Source: Penium margaritaceum (Eukaryota > Streptophyta > Zygnematophyceae > Desmidiales > Peniaceae). Taken from it: a DNA stretch of 64,000 nucleotides. Shown piece by piece: positions 1 to 13,473 of this stretch. The stretch is from contig SZWC01000099.1 of the NCBI GenBank assembly GCA_023375785.1, forward strand, positions 1 to 64,000. Reading direction: 5' to 3'. The stretch's first letter is position 1, and the number at the start of each line of letters is the position of its first letter. The notes under the pieces are model-generated. The model searched no databases, was not told the DNA's origin, and was given only the letters and a program-made list of their open reading frames with translations. Position numbers and translations under genes: made by a program.

Positions 1-121
1 ACCCTAAACCCTAAACCCTAAACCCTAAACCCTAAACCCTAAACCCTAAACCCTAAACCCTAAACCCTAAACCCTAAACCCTAAACCCTAAACCCTAAAC
101 CCTAAACCCTAAACCCTAAAC
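1..121 (+). repeat. Telomere, (CCCTAAA)n, about 17 copies
   Basis: Perfect tandem CCCTAAA units with no variant repeats visible. This is the C-rich strand of the Arabidopsis-type plant telomere (TTTAGGG), and reading 5'->3' from base 1 it is in the orientation expected for a left chromosome terminus. The array passes straight into a satellite monomer at about base 122 without a degenerate-telomere zone. Only 121 bp is present, far shorter than real plant telomeres, so the assembly most likely truncates it. Confidence 0.98.
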
Positions 122-3100
122 CATTGCGCACAATAGCCACACCAAGCCACCAGTATTCTTCCTTGTTTGTATTTGCAAGGTCATGCTCAGTATATCTGCA
201 CTGTGATTGGACACTCTGACCAATGCTGACTCGTGCTATGATTCATAGCCGTTTAAGGTACTTGGTAAATATTCTGATCATGGTCAGTGGAACATGCCAA
301 CATTTTCAAGGCATTGCGCACAACAGCCGTGTCAAGCCACCGGGTTTTTACCTTGTTTACACCTGTAAGGTCATGCCTAGTACATCTGAACCGTGACTGG
401 GCACTCTGACTGTGGCTGACTCGTGTTATGATCAATAGAAGTAAAAGTCACTTGGATACATTTTTGGTCATGGTCAGTGGCACATGCCAATTTTTTCAAG
501 GCATTGCGCACAATAGCCACACCGAGCAACCAGTATTATACCTTGTTTATACCTTCAAGGTCATGCCTAGTATGTCTGCACTATGATTGGACACTCTGAC
601 CGTGGCTGACTCGTGTTATGACTCATAGCCGTTTAAGGTACTTGGTAAACTTTGTGGTCATGGTCAGTGGCACATGCCAACTTTGTCAAGACATTGTGCA
701 AAATAGCCGTGCCAAGCCACCGGTTTTCTACCTTGTTTTTTCCTACAAGGTCATGCCTAGTACATCTGAACTATGATAGGGCACTCTGACCGTGGCTGAC
801 TCGTGTTACGATTCATAGAAGTTGAAGTCAATTGTTAATCTTTCTGGTCATGGTCAGTGGCACATGTCACACTTGTCAAGGCATTGCGCACAATAGCCAC
901 ACCGAACCACCAGTATTTTACTTAGTTTATACCTTCAGGATCATGCCCAGTATATCAGCACTGTGATTGGACACTCTGACCGTGGCTGACTCGTGTTATG
1001 ATTCATAGCTGTTTAAGGTACTTGGTAAACTTTGTGGTCATGGTCAGTGGCACATGCCAACTTTTTCAAGGCATTGCGGACAATAGCCGTGCCAAGCCAC
1101 CTGTTTTTTACCTTGATAATGCCTGCAATGTCATGGAAATTAGATGTGCACTGTGATTGGGCAGTCTGACTGTGGCTGACTCGTGTTACGAATCGTAGAA
1201 GTAAAAGTCACTTGGTAAGCTTTGTGGTCATGGTCAGTGGCACATGCCAACTCTGTCAAGGCAATGCACACAATAGGCACACCAAGCCACCAGTATTCTA
1301 CCTTGTCCGCACATGCAAGATCGTGCCTAGTACATCTACACTGTGATTGGACACTTTGATCGTGGCTGACTCGTGTTATGATCAATATCGGTAAAAGTCA
1401 CTTGGACACATTTGGGGTCATGGTCAGTGGCACATGCCAACTTTGTCAAGGCATTGTGCACAGTAGCCACACCGAGACACCAGTTTTCTACCTTGTTTAT
1501 ACCTGTAAGCTCATGCCTAGTATATCTGCACTGGGATTGCACACTCTGACCATGGGTGACTCGTGATATAATTCATAGCCGTTTAAGGTACTTGGTAAAC
1601 ATTGTGGTCATGGTCAGTGACACATGCCAACTTTGTCAAGGAATTACGCACAATAGCCGTGCCAAGCCACCGGTTTTTCCCTTGTTTATACATGCAAGGT
1701 CATGCCTAGTACATTTGAGCTGTGATTGGGCACTCTGACTGTGGATGACTCGTGTTACGATTCATATAAGTTGAAGTCACTTGGTAAACTTTGTGGTCAT
1801 GGTCAGTGGCACATGCCAACTTTGTCAAGGCATTGCGCACAATAGCCACACCAAGCCACCAGTATTCTTCCTTGTTTGTATTTACAAGGTCATGCCCAGT
1901 ATATCTGTAATGTGATTGGACACTCTGACCAAGGCTCACTCGTGCTATGATTCATAGCCGTTTAAGGTACTTGGTAAACATTATGGTCATGGTCAGTGGC
2001 ACATGCCAAATTTGTCAAGGCATTGCGCACAACACCCGTGCCAAGCCACCGGGTTTTTACCTTGTTTACACCTGCAAGGTCATGCCTAGTAAATCTGAAC
2101 CGTGACTAGGCACTCTGACTGTGGCTGACTCGTGTTACGATTCGTAGAAGTTAAAGTCACTTGGTAACTTTGTGGTCATGGTCTGTGGCAGATGCCAACT
2201 TTTACAAGGCATTGCGCACAATAGCCACACCGAGCCACCCGTATTCTACATTTAATGTACCTGCAAGATCATGCCTAGTACATCTGCAGTGTGATTGGAC
2301 ACTCTGACCGTGGGTGACTGGTGTTGTGATCAATATAAGTAAAAGTCACTTAGATACATTTTTGGTCATGGTCAGTGGCACATGCCAACTTTGTCAAGGC
2401 ATTGCGCACGATAGCCACACCGAGCAACCAGTATTATATCTTGTTTATACCTGCAAGGGCATGCCTAGTATGTCTGCACTATGATTGGACACTCTGACCG
2501 TGGCTGATTCGTGTTATGACTCATAGCCGTTTAAGGTACTTGGTAAACTTTGTGGTCATGGTCAGTGGCACATGCCAACTTTGTCAAGACATTGTGCACA
2601 ATAGCCATGCCAAGCCACCGGTCTTTTACCTTGTTCTTTCCTGCAAGGTCATGCCTAGTATATCTGAACCATGATAGGGCACTCTGAGCCTGGCTGACTC
2701 GTGTTACGATTCATAGAAGTTGAAGTCACTTGGTAATCTTTTTGGTCATGGTCAGTTGCACATGTCACCTTCGTCAAGGCATTGCGCACAATAGCCACAC
2801 TGAGCCACCAGTATTTCACTTTTTTTATACCTTCAGGATCATGCCCAGTATATCAGCACTGTGCTTGGACACTCTGACCGTGGCTGACTCGTGTTATGAT
2901 TCATAGCCGTTTAAGGTACTTGGTAAACTTTGTGGTCATGGTCAGTGGCACATGCCAACTTTGTCAAGGCATTGCGGACAATAGCCGTGCCAAGCCACCG
3001 GTTTTTTACCTTGATAATGCCTGCAATGTCATGCAAATTAGATGTGCACTGTGATTGGGCAGTCTGACTGTGGCTGACTCGTGTTACGATTCGTAGAAGT

Positions 3101-6100
3101 AAAAATCACTTGGTAAGCTTTGTGGTCATGGTCAGTGGCACATGCCAACTTTGTCAAGGCAACGCGCACAATAGGCACACCAAGCCACCAGTATTCTACC
3201 TTGTTTGCACATGCAAGATCGTGCCTAGTACATCTGCACTGTGATTGGACACTCTGACCGTGGCTGACTCGTGTTATGATCAATAGAAGTAAAAGTCACT
3301 TGGATACATTTGGGGTCATGGTTAGTGGCACATGCCAACTTTGTCAAGGCATTGTGCACAGTAGCCACACCGAGACACCAGTTTTCTACCTTGTTTATAC
3401 CTGTAAGCTCATGCCTAGTACATCTGCACTGGGATTGCACACTCTGACCATGGCTGACTCGTGTTATAATTCATAGCCGTTTAAGGTACTTGGTAAACAT
3501 TGTGATCATGGTCAGAGGCACATGCCAACTTTGTCAAGGAATTACGCACAATTGCCGTGCCAACCCACCGGTTTTTACCTTGTTTATACGTGCAAGGTCA
3601 TGCCTAGTACATCTGAGTTGTGATTGGGTACTGTGACTGTGGCTGACTTGTGTTACGAATCGTAGAAGTTAAAATCACTTGGTAAACTTTGTTGTCATGG
3701 TCAGTGGCACATGCCAACTTTGTCAAGGCATTGCATACAATAGCCATGCCAAGAGACCGGCTTTTTACCCTGTTTATACCTGCAAGGTCATGCATATTAG
3801 ATGTGCACTGTGATTGGATACTCTGACCGTGGCCGACTCGTGTTATGATCAATATAAGTAAAAGTCACTTGGATACATTTGTGGTCATGGTCAGTGGCAC
3901 ATGCCAACTTTGTCAAGGCATTGCGCATAGTAGCCACACCAAGCCACCAGTATTCTACCTTGATTGTATTTGCAAGGTCATACTCAGTATATCTGCACTG
4001 TGATAGGACACTCTGACCAAGGCTGACTCAGGTTATGATTCATAGCCGTTTAAGGTACTTGGTAAACTTTCTAGTCATGGTCAGTGGCACATGCCAACTT
4101 TGTCAAGGCATTGCGCACAATAGCTGTGCCAAGCCACCGGTTTTTTACCTTGTTTATACCTTCAAGGTCATGCCTAGTACATTTGAACCGTGATTGGGCA
4201 CTATGACTGTGGCTGACTCGTGTTACGATTCGTATAAGTTAAATAAACTTGGTAACTGTGTGGTCATGGTCAGTGGCTCATGCCAACTTTGTCAAGGCAT
4301 TGCGCACAGTAGCCACACCGAGCCACCAGTGTTCTACCTTATTTGCATCTGCAAGATCATACCTAGTACATCTACATTGTGATTGGATACTCTGACCGTG
4401 GCTGACTCATGTTATGATCAAGAGAAGTAAATGTCACTTGGATACATTTGTGGTCATGGCCAGTGGCACATGCCAACTTTGTCAAGGCATTGCACACAAT
4501 GGCCACACCGAGCCACCCGTATTCTACCTTGTTTATACTTGGAAGGTCATGCCTAGTATGTCTGCATTGTGATTTGACACTCTGACCGTGGCTGACTTGT
4601 GTTATGATTCATAGCTGTTTAAGGTACTTGGTAAACTTTGTGGTCATGGTCACTGGCACATGCCAACTTTGTCAAGGCATTGTGCACAATAGCCATGCCA
4701 AGCCACCGGATTTTTACATTGTTCATACCTGCAAGGTCATGCATATTAGATGTGCAATGTGATTGGACACTCTGACCGCGACTGACTCGTGTTATGATCA
4801 ATGAAAGTAAAAGTCACTTTGATACATTTGTGGTCATGGTCAGAGGCACATGCCAACTTTGTCTAGGCATTGCGCACAATAGCCACACAGCGAGCCACCA
4901 GTAGTCTACCTTGTTTGTAGTTGCAAGATCATGCCTAGTACATCTGCACTATGATTAGACACTCCGACCATGGCTGACTCGTGTTATGATCAATAGCAGT
5001 AAAAGTCACTTGGAAACATTTGTGGTCGTGGTCAGTGGCACATGCCAACTTTGTCAAGGCATTGTGCACAATAGCCACACCGAGCCACCAGTATTCTACC
5101 TTGTTTATAACTGGAAGTTCATGCCCGGTATATATGCACTATGATTGGACAATCTGACTAAAGCTGACTCATGTTATGATTCATAGCCGTTTTAGGAACT
5201 TGGTAAACTTTGTGGTCATGGTCAGTGGCACATGCCAACTTTGTCAAGGCATTGCGCACAATAGCCATGCCAAGCCACCAGTTTTTTGCCTTGTTTACAC
5301 TCGTAAAGTCATGCACATTAGATGTGCACTTTGACTGGGCAGTCTTATTGTGGCTGACTCGTGTTACGATTCGTAGAAGTAAAAGTCATTTGGTAAGCTT
5401 TGTAATCATGGCCAGTGGCACATGCCAACTTTGTCAAGGCATTGCGCACAATACGCACAGCAAGGTACCAGTATTCTACCTTGTTTGCACCTGCAAAATT
5501 GTGACTAGAACATCTGCACTATGGTTGGACACTCTGACCGTGGCTGACTCGTGTTATGATCAATAGGAGTAAAAGTCACTTGGATACATTTGTGGTCATG
5601 GTCAGTGGCACATGCCAACTTTGTCAAGGCATTGTGCACAATAGCCACACCGAGCCACCAGTATTCTACCTTGTTCATACCTGTAAGCTCATGCCTAGTA
5701 CATCTGCACAGGGATTGGACACTCTGACCATGGCTGACTCGTGTTATACTTCATAGCCGTTCAACATACTTGGTAAACATAATGGTCATGGTCACTGGCA
5801 CATGCCAACTTTGTCATTGAATTACGCACAAAAGCCGTGCCAAGCCACCGGTTTTTACCTTGTTTATACCTACAAGGTCATGCCTAGTACAACTGAGCTG
5901 TGATTGGGCACTCTGACTGTGGCTGACTCATGTTACGATTCATATAAGTTGACGTCACTTGGTAAACATTGTGGTCATGGTCAGTGGCACATGCCAACTT
6001 TGTCAAGGCATTGCGCACAATAGCCAGACCAAGCCACCAGTTCTTCCTTGTTTGTATTTGCAAGGTCATGCTCAGTGTATCTGCACTGTGATTGGACACT

Positions 6101-9100
6101 CTGACCAAGGCTGACTCGTCCTATGATTCATAGCCGTTTAAGGTACTTGGTAAATATTCTGGTCATGGTCAGTGGAACATGCCAACTTTGTCAAGGCATT
6201 GCGCACAACAGCTGTGCCAAGCCACCGGATTTTTACCTTGTTTACACCTGCAAGATCATGCCTAGTACATCTGAATTGTGACTGGGCACTCTGACTGTGG
6301 CTGACTCGTGTTATGATCAATAGAAGTAAAAGTCACTTGGATATATTTTTGGTCATGGTCAGTGGCACATGCCAACTTTGTCAAGGAGTTGCGCACAAAA
6401 GCCACACCAAGCAACCAGTATTATACCTTGTTTATACCTGCAAGGTCATGCCTAGTATGTCTGTACTATGATTGGACACTCTGACCGTGGCTGACTCGTG
6501 TTATGACTCATAGCCGTTTAAGGTACTTGGTAAACTTTGTGGTCATGGTCAATGGCACATGCCAACTTTGTCAAGACATTGTGCACAATAGCCGTGCCAA
6601 ACCACCAGTTTTTTACCTTGTTTTTTCCTGCAAGGTCATGCCTAGTACATCTGAACTATGATAGGGCACTCTGACTGTGGCTGACGCGTGTTACGATTCA
6701 TAGAAGTTGAAGTCACTTGGTAATCTTTCTGGTCATGGTCAGTGGCACATGTCACCTCTGTCAAGGCATTGCACACAATAGCCATTCCGAGCCACCAGTA
6801 TTTTCCTTTGTTTATACCTTCAAGATCATGCCCAGTATATCAGCACTGTGATTGGACACTCTGACCGTGGCTGACTCGTGTAATGATTCATAGCCGTTTA
6901 AGGTACTTGGTAAACTTTGTGGTCATGGTCAGTGGCACATGCCAACTTTGTCAAGGCATTGCGGACAATAGCCGTGCCAAGCCACCGGTTTTTTACCTTG
7001 ATAGTGCATGCAATGTCATGCAAATTATATGTGCACTGTGATTGGGCAGTCTGAGTGTGGCCGACTCGTTTTACGATTCATAGAAGTAAAAATCACTTGG
7101 TAAGCTTTGTGGTCATGGTCAGTGGCACATGCCAACTTTGTCAAGGCAATGCGCACAATAGGCACACCAAGCCACCAGTATTCTACCTTGTTCGCACATG
7201 CAAGATTGTGCATAGTACATCTGTATTGTGATTGGACACTATGATCATGGCTCACTCGTGTTATGATCAATATCAGTAAAAGTCACTTGGATACATTGGG
7301 GGTCATGGTCAGTGGCACATGCCAACTTTGTCAAGGTATTGTGCACAATAGTCACACCGAGACACCAGTTTTCTACCTTGTTTATACCTGTAAGCTCATG
7401 CCTAGTACACCTGCACTGGGATTGCACACTCTGACCATGGTTGACTCGTGTTATAATTCATAGCCGTTTAAGGTACTTGGTAAACATTGTGGTCATGGTC
7501 AGTGACACATGCCAACCTTGTCAAGGAATTACGCACAATAGCCGTGCCAAGCCACCGGTTTTTACCTTGTTTATACCGGCAAGGTCATGCCTAATACATC
7601 TGAGCTGTGATTGGGCACTTTGGCTGTGGCTGACTCGTGTTGCGATTCATATAAGTTGAAGTCACTTGGTAAACTTTGTGGTCATGGTCAGTGGCACATG
7701 CCAACTCTGTCAAGGCATTGCGCACAATAGCCATACCAAGCCACCAGTATTCTTCCTTGTTTGTATTTGCAAGGTCATGCTCAGTATATATGCACTGTGA
7801 TTGGACACACTGACCAAGGCTGACTCGTGCTATAATTCACAACCGTTTAAGGTACTTGGTAAACATTCTGGTCATGGTCAGTGGCACATGCCAACTTTGT
7901 CAAGGCATTGCGCACAGCAGCTGTGCCAAGCAACCGGTTTTTTACCTTGTTTACACCTGCAAGGTCATGCCTAGTACATATGAACTGTGACTGGGCACTC
8001 TGACAGTGGCTGACTCGTGTTACGATTCATAGAAGTTAAAGTCACTTGGTAACTTTGTGGTCATGGTCAGTGGCAGATGGCAACTCTTACAACGCATTGC
8101 GCACAATAGCCAAACCGAGCCACCAGTATTCTACATTTATGTACCTACAAGATCATGCCTAGTACATCTGCAGTGTGATTGGACACTCTGATCGTGGCTG
8201 AATCTTGTTATGATCAAGAGAAGAAAAAGTCACTTTGATACATTTTTCGTCATGGTCAGTGGCACATGCCAACTTTGTCAAGGCATTGCGCACAATAGCC
8301 ACACCGAGCAACCAGTATTATACCTTGTTTATACCTGCAAGGTCATGCCTAGTATGTCTGCACTATGATTGGACACTCTGACCGTGGCTGACTCGTGTTA
8401 TGACTCATAGCCGTTTAAGGTACTTGATAACGTTTTGTGGTCATGGTCAGTGGCACATGCCAACTTTGTCAAGACATTGTGCACAATAGCCGTGCCAAGC
8501 CACGGGTTTTTTACCTAGTTGTTTCCTGCAAGGTCATGCCTAGTACATCTGAACTATGATAGGGCACTCTGACCGTGGCTGACTCGTGTTACGATTCATA
8601 GAAGTTGAAGTCACTTGGTAATCTTTCTGGTCATGGGCAGTGGCACATGTCACCATTGTCAAGGCATTGCGCACATTCGCCACACTGAGACACCAGTATT
8701 TTACTTTTTTTATACCTTCAGGATCATACCCAGTATATCAGCACTGTGATTGGACACTCTGAGCGTGGCTGACTCGTATTATGATTCATAGCTGTTTAAG
8801 GTACTTGGTAAAATTTGTGGGCATGGTCAGTGGCACATGCCAACTTTGTCAAGGCATTGCGGACAATAGCCGTGCCAAGCCACTGGTTTTTTACCTTGAT
8901 AATGCCTGCAATGTCATGCAAAAAAGATGTGCACTGTGATTGGGCAGTCTGCTTGTGGCTGACTCGTGTTACAATTCGTAGAAGTAAAAGTCACTTGGTA
9001 AGCTTTGTGGTCATGGGCAGTGACACATGCCAACTTTGTCAAGGCAATGCGCACAATAGGCACACCAAGCCACCAGTATTCTACCTTCTTCGCACATGCA

Positions 9101-11510
9101 AGATTGAGCCTAGTACATCTGCACTGTGATTGGACACTCTGACCGTGGCTGACTCGTGTTATGATCAATAGAAGTAAAATTCACTTTGATACATTTGGGA
9201 TCATGGTCAGTGGCACATGCCAACATTGTCAAGGCATTGTGGACAATAGCCACACCGAGCCACCAGTTTTCTACATTGTTTATACCTGTAAGCTCATGCA
9301 TAGTACATCTGCACTGGGATTGCACACTCTGACCATGGCTGACTCGTGTTATAATTCATAGCCGTTTAAGGTACTTGGTAAACATTGTGGTCATGGTCAG
9401 TGGTACATGCCAACTTTGTCAAGGAAATACGCACAATTGCCGTGCCAAGCCACCGGTTTTCACCTTGTTTGTACCTTCAAGATTATGCCTAGTACATTTG
9501 AACCGTGATTGGGCACTCTGACTGTGGCTGACTCGTGTTACAATTCGTAGAAGTTAAAGAAAATTGGTAACTTTGTGGTCATGGTCAGTGGCACATGCCA
9601 ACTTTGTCAAGGCATTGCGCACAGTAGCCACACCGAGCTACTAGTGTTCTACCTTATTTGCACCTGCAAGATCATACCTAGTACATCTACACTGTGATTG
9701 GATACTCTGACCGTGGCTGACTCGTGTTATGATCAAGAGAAGTAAAAGTCACTTGGATACATTTGTGGTCATTGCCAGTGGCACATGCCAACTTTGTCAA
9801 GGCATTGCACACAATAGCCACACCGAGCCACCAGTATTCTACCTTGTTTATACCTGTAAGGCCATGCCCACTATGTCTGTAGTGTGATTGGACACTCTGA
9901 CCGTGGCTGACTTGTGTTATGATTCATAGCCGTTTAAGGTACTTGGTAAACGTTGTGGTCATGGTCACTGGCACATGCCAACTTTGTCAAGGCATTGTGC
10001 ACAATAGCCGTGCCAGGCCACCGGATTTTTACATTGTTCATACCTGCAAGGTCATGCATATTAGATGTGCACTGTGATGGGACACTCTGACCGTGACTGA
10101 CTCCTGTTATGATCAATGAAAGTAAAAGTCACTTGGATACATTTGTGGTCATGGTCAGTGGCACATGCCAACTTTGTCAAGGCATTGCGCACAATAGCCA
10201 CATACCGAGCCACCAGTATTATATCTTGTCTGTATCTGCAAGATCATGCCTAGTACATCTGTATTGTGATTAGACACTCTGACCGTGGCTGACCTGTGTT
10301 ATGATCAATAGAAGTAAAAGTCACTTGGATACATTTGTGGTCATGGTCAGTGGCACATGCCAACGTTGTCAAGGCATTGCGCATAATAGCCACACCGAGC
10401 CACCAGTAATCTACCTTGTTTATACATGCAAGGTCATGCCTAGTATATCTGCACCGTGATTGGACAATCTGACTGTGGCTGACTCGTGTTATGATTCATA
10501 GCCGTTTAAGGAACTTGGTAAACGTTGTGGTCATGGTCAGTGGCACATGCCAACTTTGTCAAGGCAATGCGCACAATAGCCGTGCCAAGCCACCAGTTTT
10601 TTACCGTGTTCATACCTGTTAGGTCATGCATATTATATGTGCACTGTGATTGGGCACTCTGACTATGGCTGACTCGTGTTACGATTTGTAGACGTTAAAG
10701 TCACTTGGATACATTTGTGGTCATGGTCAGTGGCACATGCCAACTTTGTCAAGGCATTGCCTATAATACCCACACCGAGCCACTAGTATTTTACCTTGTT
10801 TGTACCTGCAAGATCATGCCTAGTACATCTGCACTGTGATTGGACACTCTGACCGTGGCTGACGCGTGTTATGATCAATAGAAGCGAAATTCGCCTGGAT
10901 ACATTTGTGGTCATGGTCAGTGGCACATGCAACTCTATCAAGGCATTGTGCATAAAAGCCACACAGAGCCACCAGTATTATACCTTGTTTATATCTGCAA
11001 GGTCATGCCTAGTATATCTGCACTGTGATTGGACAATCTGATCGTGGCTGACTCGTGTTATGATTCATCGCCGTTTAAAGAACTTGGTAAACATTGTGGT
11101 CATTGTCAGTGGCACATGCCAACTTTGTCAAGGCAATGCGCACAATAGCCGTGCCAAGCCACCAGTTTTTTACCTTATGAATACCTGTAAGGTCATGCAT
11201 ATTAGATGTGCACTGTGATTGGGCACTCTGACTATGGCTGACTTGTGTTACGATTCGTAGACGTTAAAGTTACTTGGATACATTTGTGGTCATGGTCAAT
11301 GGCATGTCCCAACTTTGTCAAGGCATTGCGGACAATAGCCACGCCGAGCCACCAGTATTCTACCTTGTGTGTACCTCCAAGATCATGCCTAGTACATCTG
11401 CACTGTGATTGGACACTCTGATCGTGGCTGACTCGTGTTATGACCAATAGAAGTAAAAGTCACTTGGATACGTTTGTTGTCATGGTGAGTGGTACACGCC
11501 AACTTTGTCA
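122..11510 (+). repeat. Subtelomeric ~190-bp satellite, array I (plus orientation)
   Basis: About 60 head-to-tail monomers. Successive copies of TGGTCAGTGG lie at 281, 471, 661, 851, 1041, 1231 and 1421, an exact 190-bp step. Two broad monomer classes alternate irregularly: one reads CACACCGAGCCACCAGTATT and then TTGGATACATTT, the other GTGCCAAGCCACCGG and then TTGGTAAACTTT. The segment around GTCATGGTCAGTGGCACATG is the most conserved part. Monomers differ from one another by roughly 10-20% by eye. The array also has a higher-order structure of about 10 monomers (markers at 1,111, 3,009, 6,996 and 8,894). Short open frames here are repeated satellite translations, not genes. No gene is seen in this span. 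Confidence 0.97.
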
Positions 11511-12193
11511 GTGCATGCATTGGAAGCTTCACATGCACCAGGAGTGTGGAATAGCTGATGAAGAAGGGGGCTGGCTCTGCGTGCCTTGCCAGAAGGTCAG
11601 GCAGGGAATTCCCACAGAGGTGAGAGTCATGCTCGGGCAGGAACACAATGCCTCGGCAGGCATTGTTTGCTGTGGTTGCAGACGACCGGTGGAGGCTCCT
11701 CATGGGAGATGCGACTATTGCAAGCGGGTAGCACATGCTGCCTGCATCAAAACAAATGAGGAGGGACGTGATAACTGCAGCGGCTTTTGGATACAGCCAC
11801 ACACAGGCACAACGGGAGGGGATTGTCCCAGCTACCTCAGAGAACTGAGAGGAGTGACGCCATGGTGTGAGATGTTCGGGTGCTTCTCGTACAGCGAGTG
11901 CCCGAAGAAGGTGGAGGAAAGGAGGCTGCGTCACGGGGGGGCGCATTGCGCTATACCAATGCCTCTGATGCACGAGTTCACGAAGTCAGCCATGCGCCAC
12001 GTGCAGAGGTCTAGTGCGCATCCGTATGTGGCACTGCATCAGTTGCCGTCAGCGGGTACATCTCCCGTGTGCCCGTCGGTACAGAAACGCGCAAACAGGA
12101 CTCCATGGACTGCTATGCATGCCTTGTGAGGAGAGTGACGAGGCAAGGAGGAGGGTGCAGGCGGAACATAAGGAGGTGGCATGGCGCCTTTAG
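11511..12193 (+). pseudogene. Remnant of a host gene with tandem PHD-finger-like Cys/His motifs
   Basis: Satellite stops at about 11,510 and a coding-like sequence begins. The open frame 11,440-12,129 starts inside satellite, so its first ~24 residues are not part of the gene and the true 5' end is missing. Counting from that frame's first Met, H-x2-C at residues 33-36 is followed by W-L-C-V-P-C at 45-50. A second module has C77-x2-C80, C91-x2-C94, H99-x2-C102, the spacing of the first half of a PHD finger (C-x2-C-x11-C-x2-C-x4-H-x2-C). A third Cys/His set, C-x2-C-x4-H-x2-C and then L-C-M-P-C, lies at 12,035-12,127 but in a different frame, so the gene is frameshifted between them. That frame runs on into a charged helix-like stretch and meets a stop at 12,191. 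PHD fingers usually read histone tails in chromatin proteins, but here only the motif spacing is seen. RING or C1-like zinc fingers are alternatives. Probably a decayed, 5'-truncated gene copy. Confidence 0.55.
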
Positions 12194-13113
12194 GAACGGC
12201 GGGAGAAAGGGACCGGGGAGGGAGAGCACAGATAATCCCACGCCAGAGCCCCAAGGCATGGAATGAAGAGATACGGCAAGAGGAGCTCCACAAGGAGTTG
12301 GAGGGTATGGAGATGACGAGGTGGACGGAGGAGGAGTATTCGTCACCGGAGAAAGGGGAAAGGGAGCCCGCGTCGGAACGGAGGCGAGAGCGCTAGTCAC
12401 ACGGCGGATGATCCACCGGAAAGGACACAGTGGGATGAATGAAACTTGGAAGGAGAGGCGGATGGACGGGGACGTCCAGCTTGTTTTGCGGGGGTAGGGC
12501 ATAACAGTGTTAATGGTGTTTTGTTCATCCACCGGAGGACGGGGAAGGAGGAGCTGGGATCCGGGTTCAAAAGGGAGGAAAGGGGGAGAGGTAGACGAAT
12601 CATTCGACGACCGCTCGACCAATGAAAGAAAATTGCGGGAAAGGACAGTTCGATTCCAAGAAGCGACGGAGCGCGGGGGAGGACGTTGCGGTGGACGACG
12701 TGACCCGACCAGACCTGCCGAGAGGAAAGGAAGGCGGCCCGAGGCTGGCTTGATGGCAGCGGAGCCGCACCCGAACCTCGAGGAGAGGAGTGGTATTCGA
12801 GGTACCTTATCCAAAGGCGTTTTGATGTGCGAGCCGCGGAAAGGGGCTAGCCTGCGGGATGGGATCTTGGGAGAGCGGTGCGGGGGGAGAAAGAGGAGGA
12901 GGACGAGAAGAGGACGGCTTCTGAATAGACCCAGCTGCTGATGCGAATGCTATCGATCCTGAGCTGCAAGGACGCTGCACCTCACTGCTGGAGACCGACG
13001 CTGGGTGCCTCTATTCCCAACTCGCAAGGAGGTGTTCGCCACCGGTGAGCGACGCTGCTGACTCCTTGCTCTACTCGAGTGGGGGAGGCCAGCCTGGCAG
13101 CCGTTGGCCAGAC
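12194..13113 (+). pseudogene. Charged, purine-rich stretch, probable continuation of the decayed gene
   Basis: The top strand is markedly purine-rich (GAGGAG, GGAAAG, GGGAGA runs) and reads mostly Glu, Lys, Arg and Gly in several frames. Two open stretches look most like old coding sequence: 12,507-12,941 (144 codons, with charged segments) and 12,925-13,113 (63 codons, a mixed composition with Leu, Cys and Ser that is less likely to be low-complexity noise). They are in different frames and neither has a recognisable domain. A long open frame on the opposite strand (12,113-12,814) is Pro/Ser/Leu-rich, as expected for the shadow of a purine-rich strand. Assignment to the same gene as the Cys/His remnant rests on position and strand only. 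Confidence 0.3.
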
Positions 13114-13208
13114 TGAGAGATTGCTGCCCCTCACTCAAACCAGACCGTCGAGGGGGACCCGTGTCCCATCTCGCGACAAGCTATAATAGGAAAGATAGTC
13201 AGGGCGGG

Positions 13209-13226
13209 GTGTGTGTGTGTGTGTGT
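13209..13226 (+). repeat. (GT)9 microsatellite
   Basis: Perfect GT dinucleotide run inside the non-satellite island. A second, shorter GT run lies about 630 bp downstream, and the segment between them includes a coding-like fragment. Confidence 0.95.
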
Positions 13227-13473
13227 AAAGGTGTGTAACCATCTCCGGATGGGAAGGCCGCTCCCCGAGGAGCACGTCACGGAGCCATCATGTCCTGTTC
13301 CTGAGTTCCCACAGGAGCACCAACCACCCAGCTCTAGGCGCGGTCCCCGAGACTCCCCGGTCACCTTCTACGCCATCTGCAGCTGCTGCAATGTACCCCA
13401 TCGGCTCGGCGTGCGGACTGCTTTGGGAGTGATGTAATGGTCGCATCACCCTGCTGGATGAGCCATGGAGTAG

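Noticed and set aside
253-11447. Many 60-118 codon open frames on both strands in the satellite
   Set aside because: They are the same few peptide patterns repeated in each monomer. The monomer is 190 bp (not a multiple of three), so frames change every unit and no frame can run through the array. No domain, no start context and no conservation beyond the DNA repeat.
122-11510. CRISPR-like array
   Set aside because: Period of 190 bp with no unique spacers, next to a plant telomere. It is a eukaryotic satellite.
12113-12814. 233-codon Pro/Ser-rich minus-strand frame
   Set aside because: Shadow of a purine-rich plus strand. Low complexity and no motif.
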